DNA from: JANQRX01 sp963663975
Lineage (GTDB): Bacteria; Pseudomonadota; Alphaproteobacteria; Rhizobiales; Kaistiaceae
DNA: 64,000 bases
Reading direction: 5' to 3'
Assembly: GCA_963663975.2 (NCBI GenBank)
Contig: CAXXRA010000003.1
Coordinates: forward strand, 1 to 64,000
Shown: piece after piece, positions 23,646-33,452 of the stretch
Layout of the letters: each line of letters starts with the position of its first letter
Numbering within the stretch: the first letter of the stretch is position 1
Program-made: the position numbers and the translations under genes
The notes under the pieces: generated by a model
The model's input: only the letters and a program-made list of their open reading frames with translations
Told to the model about the DNA's origin: nothing
The model's database searches: none

Positions 23646-24116
23646 ATGTCTCGCCGCCATCGTGCCACCAAACGGGAGATCATCCCGGATCCGAAATACC
23701 ACAGCGACGTGGTGTCCAAATTCATGAACTCGGTCATGTATGCGGGCAAGAAGTCGGTCGCTGAAAAGATCGTCTACGGTGCCCTCGACATCATTGAAGA
23801 AAAGACCAAGCAGGATCCCCTGTCGGTCTTCCGTCAGGCGCTGGACAATGTGATGCCGACCATCGAGGTGCGGTCCCGCAGGGTCGGCGGCGCGACCTAT
23901 CAGGTCCCGGTGGAGGTGCGCGTGGACCGTCGCCAGGCGCTGGCAATCCGCTGGTTGTTGAGCGCTGCGCGCAGCCGCAACGAGCGCACGATGACGGAGA
24001 AGTTGTCCGGCGAACTGCTTGACGCCTCCAACAGCCGCGGCAACGCGGTCAAGAAGCGCGAAGATACCCACCGGATGGCCGAGGCCAACCGGGCGTTCTC
24101 GCACTACCGCTGGTAA
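23646..24116 (+). CDS. rpsG: 30S ribosomal protein S7
   Basis: S7 (156 residues) nucleates assembly of the 30S head and contacts E-site tRNA. The conserved N-terminus (MSRRHRATKREIIPDPKYHS), the FMNSVMYAGKKSVAEKIVYGA helix and the VPVEVRVDRRQALAIRWLL segment are present. It lies 39 bases after rpsL and 17 before fusA. Confidence 0.98.
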   Translation: MSRRHRATKREIIPDPKYHSDVVSKFMNSVMYAGKKSVAEKIVYGALDIIEEKTKQDPLSVFRQALDNVMPTIEVRSRRVGGATYQVPVEVRVDRRQALAIRWLLSAARSRNERTMTEKLSGELLDASNSRGNAVKKREDTHRMAEANRAFSHYRW

Positions 24117-24133
24117 GAGCGGAACAACATCCG

Positions 24134-26209
24134 ATGGCCCGATCGCACCCTCTCAGAGACTACCGCAATTTCGGCATCATGGCCCATATCGACGCGGGCA
24201 AGACGACCACCACCGAGCGGATCCTCTACTACACCGGCAAGAGCTACAAGATGGGCGAAGTCCATGACGGCGCTGCCACCATGGACTGGATGGAACAGGA
24301 GCAGGAGCGGGGGATCACGATTACCTCCGCTGCGACCACGGCCGTATGGCGCCAGAAGCGCCTCAATATCATCGACACGCCCGGCCATGTGGACTTCACC
24401 ATCGAAGTGGAACGCTCGCTGCGCGTCCTCGACGGTGCGGTGGTGGTTCTCGATTCCAACCAGGGCGTTGAGCCGCAGACCGAGACCGTGTGGCGTCAGG
24501 GCGACAAATACCGGGTACCGCGGGTCGTGTTCTGCAACAAGATGGACAAGATCGGCGCCGATTTCTTCCGCTGCATGTCCGATATCGAGACCCGCCTCGG
24601 TGCCCGACCGGTGGCTATTCAGCTACCGATCGGCGTGGAATCGAGTTTTCGCGGCGTCGTTGACCTCGTCCGCATGGTGGGCGTGGTGTGGGACGAAGAG
24701 GGGCTCGGGGCGAAATATCGTGACATCGAGATTCCGGCCGAGCTGGCCAAGCAGGCTGCGACTTGCCGCGAACAGCTGATTGAAGCCGCGGTCGAACTCG
24801 ATGACGACGTGATGGCCACCTTCCTGGACGGTGAGGAGCCCGATGAGGCGACCTTGAAGCGGCTCATTCGCACCGCGGTCAAGATGGGGACGTTTTTCCC
24901 GGTCATGTGCGGTTCGGCATTCAAGAACAAGGGCGTCCAGACGCTGCTCGACGGGGTCGCCGACTATCTGCCCTCGCCGCTCGACGTGGCAGCGATCAAG
25001 GGCACCGATCCGCGCGATGGCACCGAACTCAAGCGCCGTGCCTCCGATGACGAGCCGTTGGCGATGCTGGCCTTCAAGGTCATGGATGACCCCTTTGTCG
25101 GGTCGCTCACCTTCTGCCGCATTTACTCCGGCAAGCTGCAGAGCGGCCAGGGGCTTTTGAACGCCCCCCGTGACCGCAAGGAGCGGGTTGGCCGAATGCT
25201 GTTGATGCACGCCAACCATCGGGAGGACATCAAGGAGGCCTACGCCGGCGACATCATCGCGCTGGCCGGCCTCAAGGCTGCCCGCACCGGCGACACGCTC
25301 TGCGATCCGCAACATCCGGTGGTGCTGGGAAAAATGGAATTTCCGGACCCGGTCATCGAGATCGCGGTCGAGCCGAGGACCAAGGGAGACCAGGAGAAGC
25401 TCGGTGTAGCGCTGTCGCGGCTGGCGGCCGAGGATCCTTCTTTCCGCGTGACCACAGATACCGAGAGCGGCCAGACCATCCTCAAGGGGATGGGCGAATT
25501 GCATCTCGATGTGAAGATCGACGTTCTCAAGCGGACCTACAAGGTCGACGTCAGCGTCGGCGCTCCGCAGGTGGCCTACCGCGAGACGGTGACCCGTCCT
25601 ACCACCGTCGACTACACCCACAAGAAGCAGACCGGTGGTTCGGGGCAGTTTGCCCGGGTGAAGTTCGATATCGCGCCGGCCCGACCGGGCGAGGGTTACA
25701 CCTTCGAGTCCAAGGTCGTCGGCGGTTCGGTCCCCAAGGAGTTCATTCCCGGCGTCGAAAAAGGACTTGCGTCGGTTCTGACGTCGGGGGTGCTGGCGGG
25801 CTTTCCGGTCGTCGACATCGGCGTCAAGCTGATCGATGGCGCCTCACATGACGTCGACTCGTCGGCGGTGGCGTTCGAAATCGCCTCGCGCGCGGCCTTC
25901 CGTGAGGCACTGCAGAAAGCGAGCCCGGTTCTGCTTGAACCGATCATGAAGGTCGAGGTAGTGACCCCGGAGGGCTATCTCGGCTCGGTTATCGGTGACA
26001 TCAATTCGCGTCGTGGACAGGTCGCTGGGACCGACACGCGCGGCAATGCCCAGGTCGTGAACGCCATGGTCCCGCTGGCCAACATGTTCGGCTACGTCAA
26101 CAATTTGCGATCAATGAGCCAGGGTCGCGCCCAGTACACCATGCAGTTTGATCACTACGAACAGGTTCCGCAGGCGGTAGCCGAAGAGGTTCAGGCGAAA
26201 TTCGCCTGA
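24134..26209 (+). CDS. fusA: Translation elongation factor G
   Basis: EF-G (691 residues) drives translocation and, with ribosome recycling factor, subunit splitting. GTPase motifs are AHIDAGKTTTTERIL (P loop), RGITITSAATT (switch I), DTPGHVDF (switch II) and NKMDKIGAD (base recognition). Domain IV (KKQTGGSGQFARVKFDIAP) and domain V (IMKVEVVTPEGYLGSVIGDI) are complete. It lies in the canonical order rpsL-rpsG-fusA-tuf. Confidence 0.98.
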   Translation: MARSHPLRDYRNFGIMAHIDAGKTTTTERILYYTGKSYKMGEVHDGAATMDWMEQEQERGITITSAATTAVWRQKRLNIIDTPGHVDFTIEVERSLRVLDGAVVVLDSNQGVEPQTETVWRQGDKYRVPRVVFCNKMDKIGADFFRCMSDIETRLGARPVAIQLPIGVESSFRGVVDLVRMVGVVWDEEGLGAKYRDIEIPAELAKQAATCREQLIEAAVELDDDVMATFLDGEEPDEATLKRLIRTAVKMGTFFPVMCGSAFKNKGVQTLLDGVADYLPSPLDVAAIKGTDPRDGTELKRRASDDEPLAMLAFKVMDDPFVGSLTFCRIYSGKLQSGQGLLNAPRDRKERVGRMLLMHANHREDIKEAYAGDIIALAGLKAARTGDTLCDPQHPVVLGKMEFPDPVIEIAVEPRTKGDQEKLGVALSRLAAEDPSFRVTTDTESGQTILKGMGELHLDVKIDVLKRTYKVDVSVGAPQVAYRETVTRPTTVDYTHKKQTGGSGQFARVKFDIAPARPGEGYTFESKVVGGSVPKEFIPGVEKGLASVLTSGVLAGFPVVDIGVKLIDGASHDVDSSAVAFEIASRAAFREALQKASPVLLEPIMKVEVVTPEGYLGSVIGDINSRRGQVAGTDTRGNAQVVNAMVPLANMFGYVNNLRSMSQGRAQYTMQFDHYEQVPQAVAEEVQAKFA

Positions 26210-26248
26210 CCCGACCGACCCGCAACCCGAAGGAAATGGAGAGCCCGG

Positions 26249-27439
<1,191 letters not shown>

Positions 27440-27538
27440 GCGGACCCGAGGACGACAGGAAAGGAGGGAGGCGAAAAACAGGATGCTTCGGGGCAGTGTT
27501 GCCTACCGGACTCCGGAATTTCTCCTCGTGGATAGCCC

Positions 27539-27847
27539 ATGAACGGTCAGAACATTCGCATTCGGCTCAAGGCGTTCGATCATCGCATCCTCGATGCCTC
27601 GACCCTTGAGATCGTCAATACCGCTAAGCGGACGGGCGCGCGCGTACGCGGCCCCGTGCCGCTGCCAACGCGGATCGAGAAGTTTACCGTCAATCGCGGG
27701 CCCCATATCGACAAGAAGAGCCGCGAGCAGCTGGAAATGCGCACCCATAAACGGCTACTCGACATCGTTGATCCGACACCGCAAACCGTCGACGCGCTGA
27801 TGAAGCTCGATCTGTCGGCGGGCGTCGATGTCGAGATCAAACTCTAG
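27539..27847 (+). CDS. rpsJ: 30S ribosomal protein S10 (NusE)
   Basis: S10 (102 residues) is a head protein of the 30S subunit and also the NusE antitermination factor that binds NusB and NusG. The sequence IRIRLKAFDHRILDASTLEIV, the extended loop GARVRGPVPLPTRIEKFTVNRGPH and MRTHKRLLDIVDPT are typical. It opens the S10 operon, about 100 bases after tuf. Confidence 0.98.
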   Translation: MNGQNIRIRLKAFDHRILDASTLEIVNTAKRTGARVRGPVPLPTRIEKFTVNRGPHIDKKSREQLEMRTHKRLLDIVDPTPQTVDALMKLDLSAGVDVEIKL

Positions 27848-27869
27848 GACTGGAAGGGCGGACAGGCAC

Positions 27870-28676
27870 ATGCGTTCGGGAGTGATCGCGCAAAAGCTCG
27901 GCATGACGCGCGTCTTTCTTGACGACGGCGAGCAGGTACCCGTGACGGTGCTGAAGCTCGACAACGTCCAGGTGGTGGCGCAACGCACGGTCGAGACCAG
28001 CGGCTACACCGCCGTTCAGCTCGGCGCCGGGACGCGGAAGGTCAAGAACACGCCGCGGGCCATGCGCGGGCATTTCGCGATCGCGTCGGTCGAGCCGAAG
28101 CGCAAGGTGGCGGAATTTCACGTCAGCCCGGACAACCTTATCGATGTCGGGGCGGAGATTACCGCCGATCATTTCGTCGTCGGGCAGTTCGTCGATGTCA
28201 CCGGAACCTCGATCGGTCGCGGGTTTCAGGGCGTCATCAAGCGCCACCATTTCAGCAGCGGCCGAGCCACCCACGGCACCTCGCTCGCCCACCGCGCCCA
28301 TGGTTCCACCGGACAGCGCCAGGATCCGGGCAAGGTTTTCAAAGGCAAGAAGATGGCCGGGCATATGGGCGATGTCCGCGTCACCACCCAGAACCTGAAG
28401 ATCATCAAAACCGATACCGAGCGCGGTCTGATCATGGTCAGGGGCGCGGTGCCCGGTGCCAAGGGCGGCTGGATTCTGGTGCGCGACGCGGTCAAGCGGG
28501 CGCTTCCCGACGAAGCGCCGACGCCGGGCGGCATTCGCATCGCGACCGCCAGCCAGACACCGTCATCGGCCGAGGAGGAGCCCGCTGTGGTCGCTGCCGC
28601 GGCAGCCGTTGCGGCGGACGAAACGCCCCCCGCCGCGGCCGCTGAGCCGGTCGCCGGCGACGAGGAGAGCAAGTGA
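27870..28676 (+). CDS. rplC: 50S ribosomal protein L3 with an extended C-terminal tail
   Basis: L3 (268 residues) is an early assembly protein near the peptidyl-transferase centre. The core is normal: MRSGVIAQKLGMTRVFLDDG, VTGTSIGRGFQGVIKRHHFSSG and the glutamine-methylation site region GSTGQRQDPGKVFKGKKMAGHMG. After about residue 215 the protein continues with an Ala/Glu/Pro-rich tail of roughly 50 residues (EEEPAVVAAAAAVAADETPP). Such tails occur in alphaproteobacterial L3 and are presumably unstructured. The stop overlaps the rplD start (TGATG). Confidence 0.97.
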   Translation: MRSGVIAQKLGMTRVFLDDGEQVPVTVLKLDNVQVVAQRTVETSGYTAVQLGAGTRKVKNTPRAMRGHFAIASVEPKRKVAEFHVSPDNLIDVGAEITADHFVVGQFVDVTGTSIGRGFQGVIKRHHFSSGRATHGTSLAHRAHGSTGQRQDPGKVFKGKKMAGHMGDVRVTTQNLKIIKTDTERGLIMVRGAVPGAKGGWILVRDAVKRALPDEAPTPGGIRIATASQTPSSAEEEPAVVAAAAAVAADETPPAAAAEPVAGDEESK

Positions 28677-29296
28677 TGGATCACAAGGTCACCACGCTCG
28701 ACGGCAAGTCCGCCGGCTCGATCGCCCTTGCCGACGACATCTTCGGTTTGGAGCCGCGCGCCGACCTGCTGCAGCGCATGGTGCGCTGGCAACTGGCCAA
28801 AAGACAGGCCGGCACCCACCGCAGCAAACGTCGCGGCGAGATCCGCGCCACCGGCGCCAAGATGTACCGTCAGAAGGGCAATGGGCGGGCGCGGCACGGC
28901 GCCAGGACCGCGCCGCAGTTCCGCGGCGGCGGCAAGGCGTTCGGTCCCCTCCAGCGATCTCACGCCCATGGCCTGCCGAAGAAGGTGCGCGCGCTGGCTT
29001 TGAAACATGCCTTGTCCGACAAAATGCGCGGAGACAAGCTGATCGTGATCTCCGAGGCGGCGGCCAAGGCGCCACAAACCAAGGTACTGGTCCAACGGTT
29101 CGGAAAGCTCGGCGTCACCGATGCCTTGATCGTCGACGGCAGCCAGGTCGAGTCGAACTTTGCCCTGGCCGCCCGCAACATTGTCGGCGTCGACGTCCTG
29201 CCGGTCCATGGCATCAACGTTTACGACATCCTGCGCCGCGACACGCTGGTGTTGACCAAAGCGGCAGTGGAAGCGCTTACGGAGCGATTCAAATGA
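28676..29296 (+). CDS. rplD: 50S ribosomal protein L4
   Basis: L4 (206 residues) lines part of the peptide exit tunnel; in gammaproteobacteria it also controls the S10 operon. The conserved loop KRRGEIRATGAKMYRQKGNG and the following RHGARTAPQFRGGGKAFGP are clear, as is the C-terminal LPVHGINVYDILRRDTLVLT. The ATG overlaps the rplC stop, indicating translational coupling; a GTG one codon upstream is the alternative start. Confidence 0.97.
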   Translation: MDHKVTTLDGKSAGSIALADDIFGLEPRADLLQRMVRWQLAKRQAGTHRSKRRGEIRATGAKMYRQKGNGRARHGARTAPQFRGGGKAFGPLQRSHAHGLPKKVRALALKHALSDKMRGDKLIVISEAAAKAPQTKVLVQRFGKLGVTDALIVDGSQVESNFALAARNIVGVDVLPVHGINVYDILRRDTLVLTKAAVEALTERFK

Positions 29297-29586
29297 GCGC
29301 GCGCAGCCATTACGACGTGATCAGGCGGCCGGTCATCACCGAAAAATCGACCATGGCCTCGGAGGAGAACAAGGTCGTCTTCACCGTTGCCGGCGATGCC
29401 ACCAAGGCGGACGTCAAGGCCGCGGTGGAAGCCCTGTTCAAGGTCAAAGTGACCAGTGTCAACACGCTGGTGCGCAAGGGCAAGAAGAAACGCTTCCGGG
29501 GTTTCATCGGGCAGCAGAGCGATAGCAAGCGGGCAATCGTCACCCTCGAAGAGGGACAGATGATCGACGTGACGACAGGGCTGTGA
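29293..29586 (+). CDS. rplW: 50S ribosomal protein L23
   Basis: L23 (97 residues) sits at the tunnel exit and is the docking site for trigger factor and SRP. YDVIRRPVITEKSTMASEENKVVFTVAGDATKADVKAAVE and the arginine/lysine loop VRKGKKKRFRGF are typical. The ATG overlaps the end of rplD by four bases (ATGA). Confidence 0.97.
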   Translation: MSARSHYDVIRRPVITEKSTMASEENKVVFTVAGDATKADVKAAVEALFKVKVTSVNTLVRKGKKKRFRGFIGQQSDSKRAIVTLEEGQMIDVTTGL

Positions 29587-29599
29587 GGGAACGGCGGCG

Positions 29600-30439
29600 A
29601 TGGCACTGAGAAATTTCAAGCCGACGACGCCCAGTCAGCGTCAGCTGGTGCTGGTTGACCGTTCGGGCCTTTATCGCGGCAAGCCGGTCAAGAAGCTGGT
29701 TGAAGGCAAGAGCTCGTCGGGCGGGCGCAACAATGCCGGCCGCATGACCGTCCGCCGCCGCGGCGGCGGACACAAGCGGAACTACCGCATGGTCGACTTC
29801 AAACGTCGCAAGCTCGACATGCCGGCGGTTGTCCAGCGCCTGGAATACGACCCCAATCGCACCGCCTTTATCGCGTTGATCAAATACGAGGACGGCGAAC
29901 TTTCCTACATCCTGGCACCGCAGCGGCTGGCGCCCGGCGATACCGTTATTGCATCGGCCCGTGCCGACATGAAACCGGGCAATGCCATGCCGTTGGTGGC
30001 CATGCCGGTGGGGACGATCGTCCACAATGTCGAGATGAAAGTCGGCGCCGGCGGACAGATCGCCCGGTCGGCGGGCGCCTATGCGCAATATGTCGGGCGC
30101 GATCAGGGCTACGCCATCCTGCGGCTCAATTCGGGCGAACAGCGGCTGGTGTTCCAGAACTGCTTCGCCACCGTCGGCGCGGTGTCCAATCCCGATCACG
30201 CCAACATCAATATCGGCAAGGCGGGCCGCAACCGTTGGCTCGGCCGGCGGCCGAGCGTCCGCGGTGTCGCCATGAACCCGATCGACCATCCCCATGGCGG
30301 TGGTGAGGGCCGGTCGTCCGGTGGCCGCCACCCGGTCACCCCGTGGGGCAAGCCGACCAAGGGCAAACGGACGCGCAACAACAAGCGTACCGACAGATTT
30401 ATCGCGCGCAGCCGTCACGCGCGCAAAAAAGGCAGGTAG
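29600..30439 (+). CDS. rplB: 50S ribosomal protein L2
   Basis: L2 (279 residues) is needed for subunit association and lies close to the peptidyl-transferase centre. The sequence ALRNFKPTTPSQRQLVLVDR, SSGGRNNAGRMTVRRRGGGHKRNYR and the conserved catalytic-region loop RGVAMNPIDHPHGGGEGRSSGG are all present, ending in a basic tail. It follows rplW by 13 bases. Confidence 0.98.
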   Translation: MALRNFKPTTPSQRQLVLVDRSGLYRGKPVKKLVEGKSSSGGRNNAGRMTVRRRGGGHKRNYRMVDFKRRKLDMPAVVQRLEYDPNRTAFIALIKYEDGELSYILAPQRLAPGDTVIASARADMKPGNAMPLVAMPVGTIVHNVEMKVGAGGQIARSAGAYAQYVGRDQGYAILRLNSGEQRLVFQNCFATVGAVSNPDHANINIGKAGRNRWLGRRPSVRGVAMNPIDHPHGGGEGRSSGGRHPVTPWGKPTKGKRTRNNKRTDRFIARSRHARKKGR

Positions 30440-30452
30440 CGGGAGAGCGCAA

Positions 30453-30731
30453 GTGGCTCGTTCAGTTTGGAAAGGTCCGTTCGTCGACGGCTACCTTCTC
30501 CGCAAGGTGGAGAAGGCGCGCATCGGCGGCCGTAACGACATCATCAGGATCTGGAGCAGACGCTCCACGATCCTGCCGCAGTTCGTCGGCCTGACGTTCG
30601 GCGTTCATAACGGTCGCAAGCACATCCCGGTGCTGGTGAGCGAGGATATGGTCGGGCACAAATTCGGTGAGTTTGCACCGAGCCGGACCTTCCACGGCCA
30701 TGTCGGCGACAAGAAGGCGCGGAGGGTCTGA
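30453..30731 (+). CDS. rpsS: 30S ribosomal protein S19
   Basis: S19 (92 residues) lies in the 30S head and contacts the A-site finger. The start is a GTG preceded by GGGAGAG, giving the universal N-terminus MARSVWKGPFVDGYLL. Conserved IIRIWSRRSTILPQFVGLTFGVHNG and KFGEFAPSRTFHGH follow. Confidence 0.97.
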   Translation: MARSVWKGPFVDGYLLRKVEKARIGGRNDIIRIWSRRSTILPQFVGLTFGVHNGRKHIPVLVSEDMVGHKFGEFAPSRTFHGHVGDKKARRV

Positions 30732-30732
30732 G

Positions 30733-31113
30733 ATGGGCAAGCCCAAGCGCGAGCGGTCACTGGCAGCCAATGAGGCACTGGCACGGATGAGTACGATGCA
30801 CATTTCACCGCAGAAGTTGAACCTGGTGGCTCGGCTAATTCGGGGCAAGAAGGTGTCGGTCGCTTTGGCCGATCTGACCTTCAGCCGCAAGAGGATCGCC
30901 GAGGACGTCAAGAAGACACTGGAGTCGGCCGTGGCCAATGCAGAGAACAACCACCAGCTCGACGTTGACGCGCTTGTCGTGGCCGAAGCCCATGTCGGCA
31001 AGTCCATCGTGCTCAAGCGCTTCAGGGCGCGTGCCCGCGGCCGGGTCGGCCGCATTCAGAGGCGTTTTTCACACCTGACGATTGTCGTGCGCGAGATCGA
31101 GGAGGCCGCCTGA
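30733..31113 (+). CDS. rplV: 50S ribosomal protein L22
   Basis: L22 (126 residues) has a globular domain at the exit and a hairpin reaching into the tunnel constriction, where macrolide-resistance changes arise. ARMSTMHISPQKLNLVARLIRGKKVSVAL and the hairpin RFRARARGRVGRIQRRFSHLTIVV show no unusual change. It starts one base after the rpsS stop and overlaps the rpsC start. Confidence 0.97.
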   Translation: MGKPKRERSLAANEALARMSTMHISPQKLNLVARLIRGKKVSVALADLTFSRKRIAEDVKKTLESAVANAENNHQLDVDALVVAEAHVGKSIVLKRFRARARGRVGRIQRRFSHLTIVVREIEEAA

Positions 31114-31823
31114 TGGGCCAGAAAGTCAATCCGATCGGGCTCCGTCTCGGGATCAATCGCAGCTGGGATTCACGCTGGTACGCGCGCGGGGGCGAGTACC
31201 GGCAGCTGCTTGGCGAAGACATGCGTATCCGCAAGGCGCTGATGGACGACCTGAAGCAGGCCGCGGTTTCCAAGATCGTGATCGAACGGCCGCACAAGAA
31301 GTGCCGGATCACCATCCATTCGGCTCGGCCGGGGATCGTGATCGGGAAAAAAGGCGCGGATATCGAAAAGCTGCGCAAGAAGGTCGCCACGATGACCGCC
31401 TCGGAGGTCCACATCAACATCGTCGAGGTGCGGAAACCGGAGGTCGACGCCCATCTGGTGGCGGCCTCGATCGCCCAGCAGTTGGAACGACGGGTCGCGT
31501 TCAGACGGGCCATGAAGCGCTCGGTTCAGTCGGCGATGCGCCTGGGCGCGGAGGGCATCCGGATCACCTGCGGCGGTCGCCTCGGCGGTGCCGAGATCGC
31601 CCGCACGGAATGGTACCGTGAGGGAAGGGTACCGCTGCACACGCTCAGGGCTGACATCGACTATGGCATGGCCACCGCCAAGACCGCCTATGGCACCTGC
31701 GGGGTCAAGGTCTGGGTGTTCAAGGGCGAGATCATGGAACACGACCCGATGGCCTCGGAGCGCCGGCTGATCGAGGCCGCCGAACAGGGCGGCAGCACGC
31801 GACGACGCGACTCCGCGGCCTGA
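31113..31823 (+). CDS. rpsC: 30S ribosomal protein S3
   Basis: S3 (236 residues) is part of the mRNA entry helicase. It starts MGQKVNPIGLRLGINRSWDSRWY. The KH domain with its GXXG loop (RPGIVIGKKGADIEKLRKKV) and the C-terminal domain (GGRLGGAEIARTEWYREGRVPLHTLRADIDYG) are complete. The ATG overlaps the rplV stop by one base. Confidence 0.98.
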   Translation: MGQKVNPIGLRLGINRSWDSRWYARGGEYRQLLGEDMRIRKALMDDLKQAAVSKIVIERPHKKCRITIHSARPGIVIGKKGADIEKLRKKVATMTASEVHINIVEVRKPEVDAHLVAASIAQQLERRVAFRRAMKRSVQSAMRLGAEGIRITCGGRLGGAEIARTEWYREGRVPLHTLRADIDYGMATAKTAYGTCGVKVWVFKGEIMEHDPMASERRLIEAAEQGGSTRRRDSAA

Positions 31824-31839
31824 GTGAAGAGATACATCC

Positions 31840-32253
31840 ATGCTTCAACCCCAGCGCACCAAGTACCGCAAGCAACACAAGGGCCGCATCCATGGTTTGG
31901 CGTCCTCGGGCACAGAGCTGACGTTTGGCTCGTACGGCCTGAAGGCGATCGACCCGGAGCGGATAACGGCGCGCCAGATCGAGGCGGCGCGACGGGCGAT
32001 CACCCGCCAGATGAAGCGCGCCGGTCGTGTGTGGATCAGAATATTTCCCGACGTTCCGGTTTCGGCGAAGCCGACCGAGGTCAGGATGGGCAAGGGCAAG
32101 GGAACGCCGGAGTTCTGGGCGGCCCGGGTCAAGCCCGGCAGGATCGTGTTTGAGGTCGACGGCGTGTCCCTGGAAATCGCGCGCGAAGCACTGCGGCTGG
32201 GTGCGGCCAAATTGCCGGTCAGAACCCGCTTCGTCCAGCGCATCCCGGACTAG
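31840..32253 (+). CDS. rplP: 50S ribosomal protein L16
   Basis: L16 (137 residues) organises the A-site region of the large subunit. MLQPQRTKYRKQHKGRIHGLASSG, WIRIFPDVPVSAKPTEVRMGKGKG and PEFWAARVKPGRIVFEVDGV are typical; the MGKGKG segment and following residues contact the A-site tRNA. The gene is intact, 16 bases after rpsC. Confidence 0.98.
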   Translation: MLQPQRTKYRKQHKGRIHGLASSGTELTFGSYGLKAIDPERITARQIEAARRAITRQMKRAGRVWIRIFPDVPVSAKPTEVRMGKGKGTPEFWAARVKPGRIVFEVDGVSLEIAREALRLGAAKLPVRTRFVQRIPD

Positions 32254-32274
32254 CTCGAAAGAGGTAGCGGAAAG

Positions 32275-32475
32275 ATGAAAGCGTCGGACATTCGGCACCT
32301 CTCGCCGGACCAGAAGGCCGAGGAGCTTGAGCGATTGAAGAAGGAGCAGTTCAACCTGCGCTTTCAACGCGCGACCGGCCAGCTTGAGAATACGGCGCGG
32401 GTTCGGCAAGTGCGGCGCGACATCGCCCGCATCATGTCGATTTCGACCGAAGTCGTCGCCAAGGTAGAGGGTTAA
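32275..32475 (+). CDS. rpmC: 50S ribosomal protein L29
   Basis: L29 (66 residues) is a two-helix protein next to L23 at the exit tunnel. The sequence KAEELERLKKEQFNLRFQRATGQLENTARVRQVRRDIARI is the family core. AAGAGGTAGCGGAAAG precedes the ATG; rpsQ follows after four bases. Confidence 0.97.
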   Translation: MKASDIRHLSPDQKAEELERLKKEQFNLRFQRATGQLENTARVRQVRRDIARIMSISTEVVAKVEG

Positions 32476-32479
32476 GGCA

Positions 32480-32728
32480 ATGCCGAAACGCGTCCTGCAG
32501 GGCACGGTGGTCAGCGACAAGAACGACCAGACGATCGTGGTGCGGGTGGAGCGGCGCTTCACCCATCCGGTGATGAAAAAGACCATCCGCCGGTCGAAGA
32601 AATATCACGCCCATGATGCCGGCAATGAGCACAAGGTCGGCGACAAGGTGGTCATCCAGGAGAGCGTGCCGATCTCCAAGAACAAGCGCTGGGTGGTGAT
32701 CGCCGCCCAGGCTGCGCAGAAGGTTTAG
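32480..32728 (+). CDS. rpsQ: 30S ribosomal protein S17
   Basis: S17 (82 residues) is an OB-fold protein that stabilises 16S rRNA early in assembly. MPKRVLQGTVVSDKNDQTIVV, RRFTHPVMKKTIRRSKKYHAHDA and the C-terminal VIQESVPISKNKRWVVI are conserved. It ends the S10 group and is 41 bases from rplN. Confidence 0.97.
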   Translation: MPKRVLQGTVVSDKNDQTIVVRVERRFTHPVMKKTIRRSKKYHAHDAGNEHKVGDKVVIQESVPISKNKRWVVIAAQAAQKV

Positions 32729-32769
32729 CGCTCCCCCGACGGGAAGCTTTTTTCAAGAGAGTAACGGTC

Positions 32770-33138
32770 ATGATTCAGATGCAGACCAACCTTGACGTGG
32801 CGGACAATTCCGGCGCCCGCCGCGTCATGTGCATCAAGGTGCTTGGCGGTTCCAAACGCAGATATGCCTCCGTCGGTGACATTATTGTCGTGTCGGTGAA
32901 AGAGGCGATCCCGCGCGGCCGGGTCAAGAAGGGCGATGTGATGAAAGCGGTCGTCGTGCGGACCGCCAAGGATATCCGCCGCCAGGATGGCAGCGTGATC
33001 CGCTTCGACCGCAACGCGGCGGTTCTCATCACCCCCCAGATGGAGCCGGTCGGGACGCGCATTTTCGGTCCGGTGCCGCGCGAACTGAGGGCGAAGAAGC
33101 ATATGAAGATCATCTCGCTCGCCCCGGAGGTGCTGTGA
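32770..33138 (+). CDS. rplN: 50S ribosomal protein L14
   Basis: L14 (122 residues) lies at the subunit interface, contacting helix 44 of 16S rRNA. MIQMQTNLDVADNSGARRVMCIKVLGGSKRRYA and VRFDRNAAVLI-type segments (here VIRFDRNAAVLITPQMEPVG) are typical, as is RIFGPVPRELR near the end. It starts the spc gene order and its stop overlaps the rplX start (TGATG). Confidence 0.98.
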   Translation: MIQMQTNLDVADNSGARRVMCIKVLGGSKRRYASVGDIIVVSVKEAIPRGRVKKGDVMKAVVVRTAKDIRRQDGSVIRFDRNAAVLITPQMEPVGTRIFGPVPRELRAKKHMKIISLAPEVL

Positions 33139-33452
33139 TGGCGCAACGTATCCGCAAGGGTGACAGCGTGATCGTGGTCACGGGTCGCGACAAGGGCAAG
33201 ACCGGCGAAGTGATGCGGGTGATTCCGAGCCAGAACCGGGCGCTGGTGCGCGGTGTCAATATCGTCCGGCGCCATCAACGCCAGACGCCCAATCAGGAAG
33301 GCGGCATCATCACCAAGGAGATGCCGATCCACTTGTCGAACATCGCCATCGCCGATGTCAGCGGAAAACCGACGCGTATCGGCTTTCGCTTCAATGATGA
33401 TGGCCAAAAGGTCCGCTACGCGAAGCGGTCCGGAGATGCGATCGATGGCTGA
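33138..33452 (+). CDS. rplX: 50S ribosomal protein L24
   Basis: L24 (104 residues) initiates large-subunit assembly through a KOW motif (RKGDSVIVVTGRDKGKTGEVMRV). VRGVNIVRRHQRQ and the C-terminal TRIGFRFNDDGQKVRYAKRSG follow. The ATG at 33138 is preferred to a GTG one codon upstream because it overlaps the rplN stop. Its own end overlaps rplE by eight bases. Confidence 0.97.
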   Translation: MAQRIRKGDSVIVVTGRDKGKTGEVMRVIPSQNRALVRGVNIVRRHQRQTPNQEGGIITKEMPIHLSNIAIADVSGKPTRIGFRFNDDGQKVRYAKRSGDAIDG

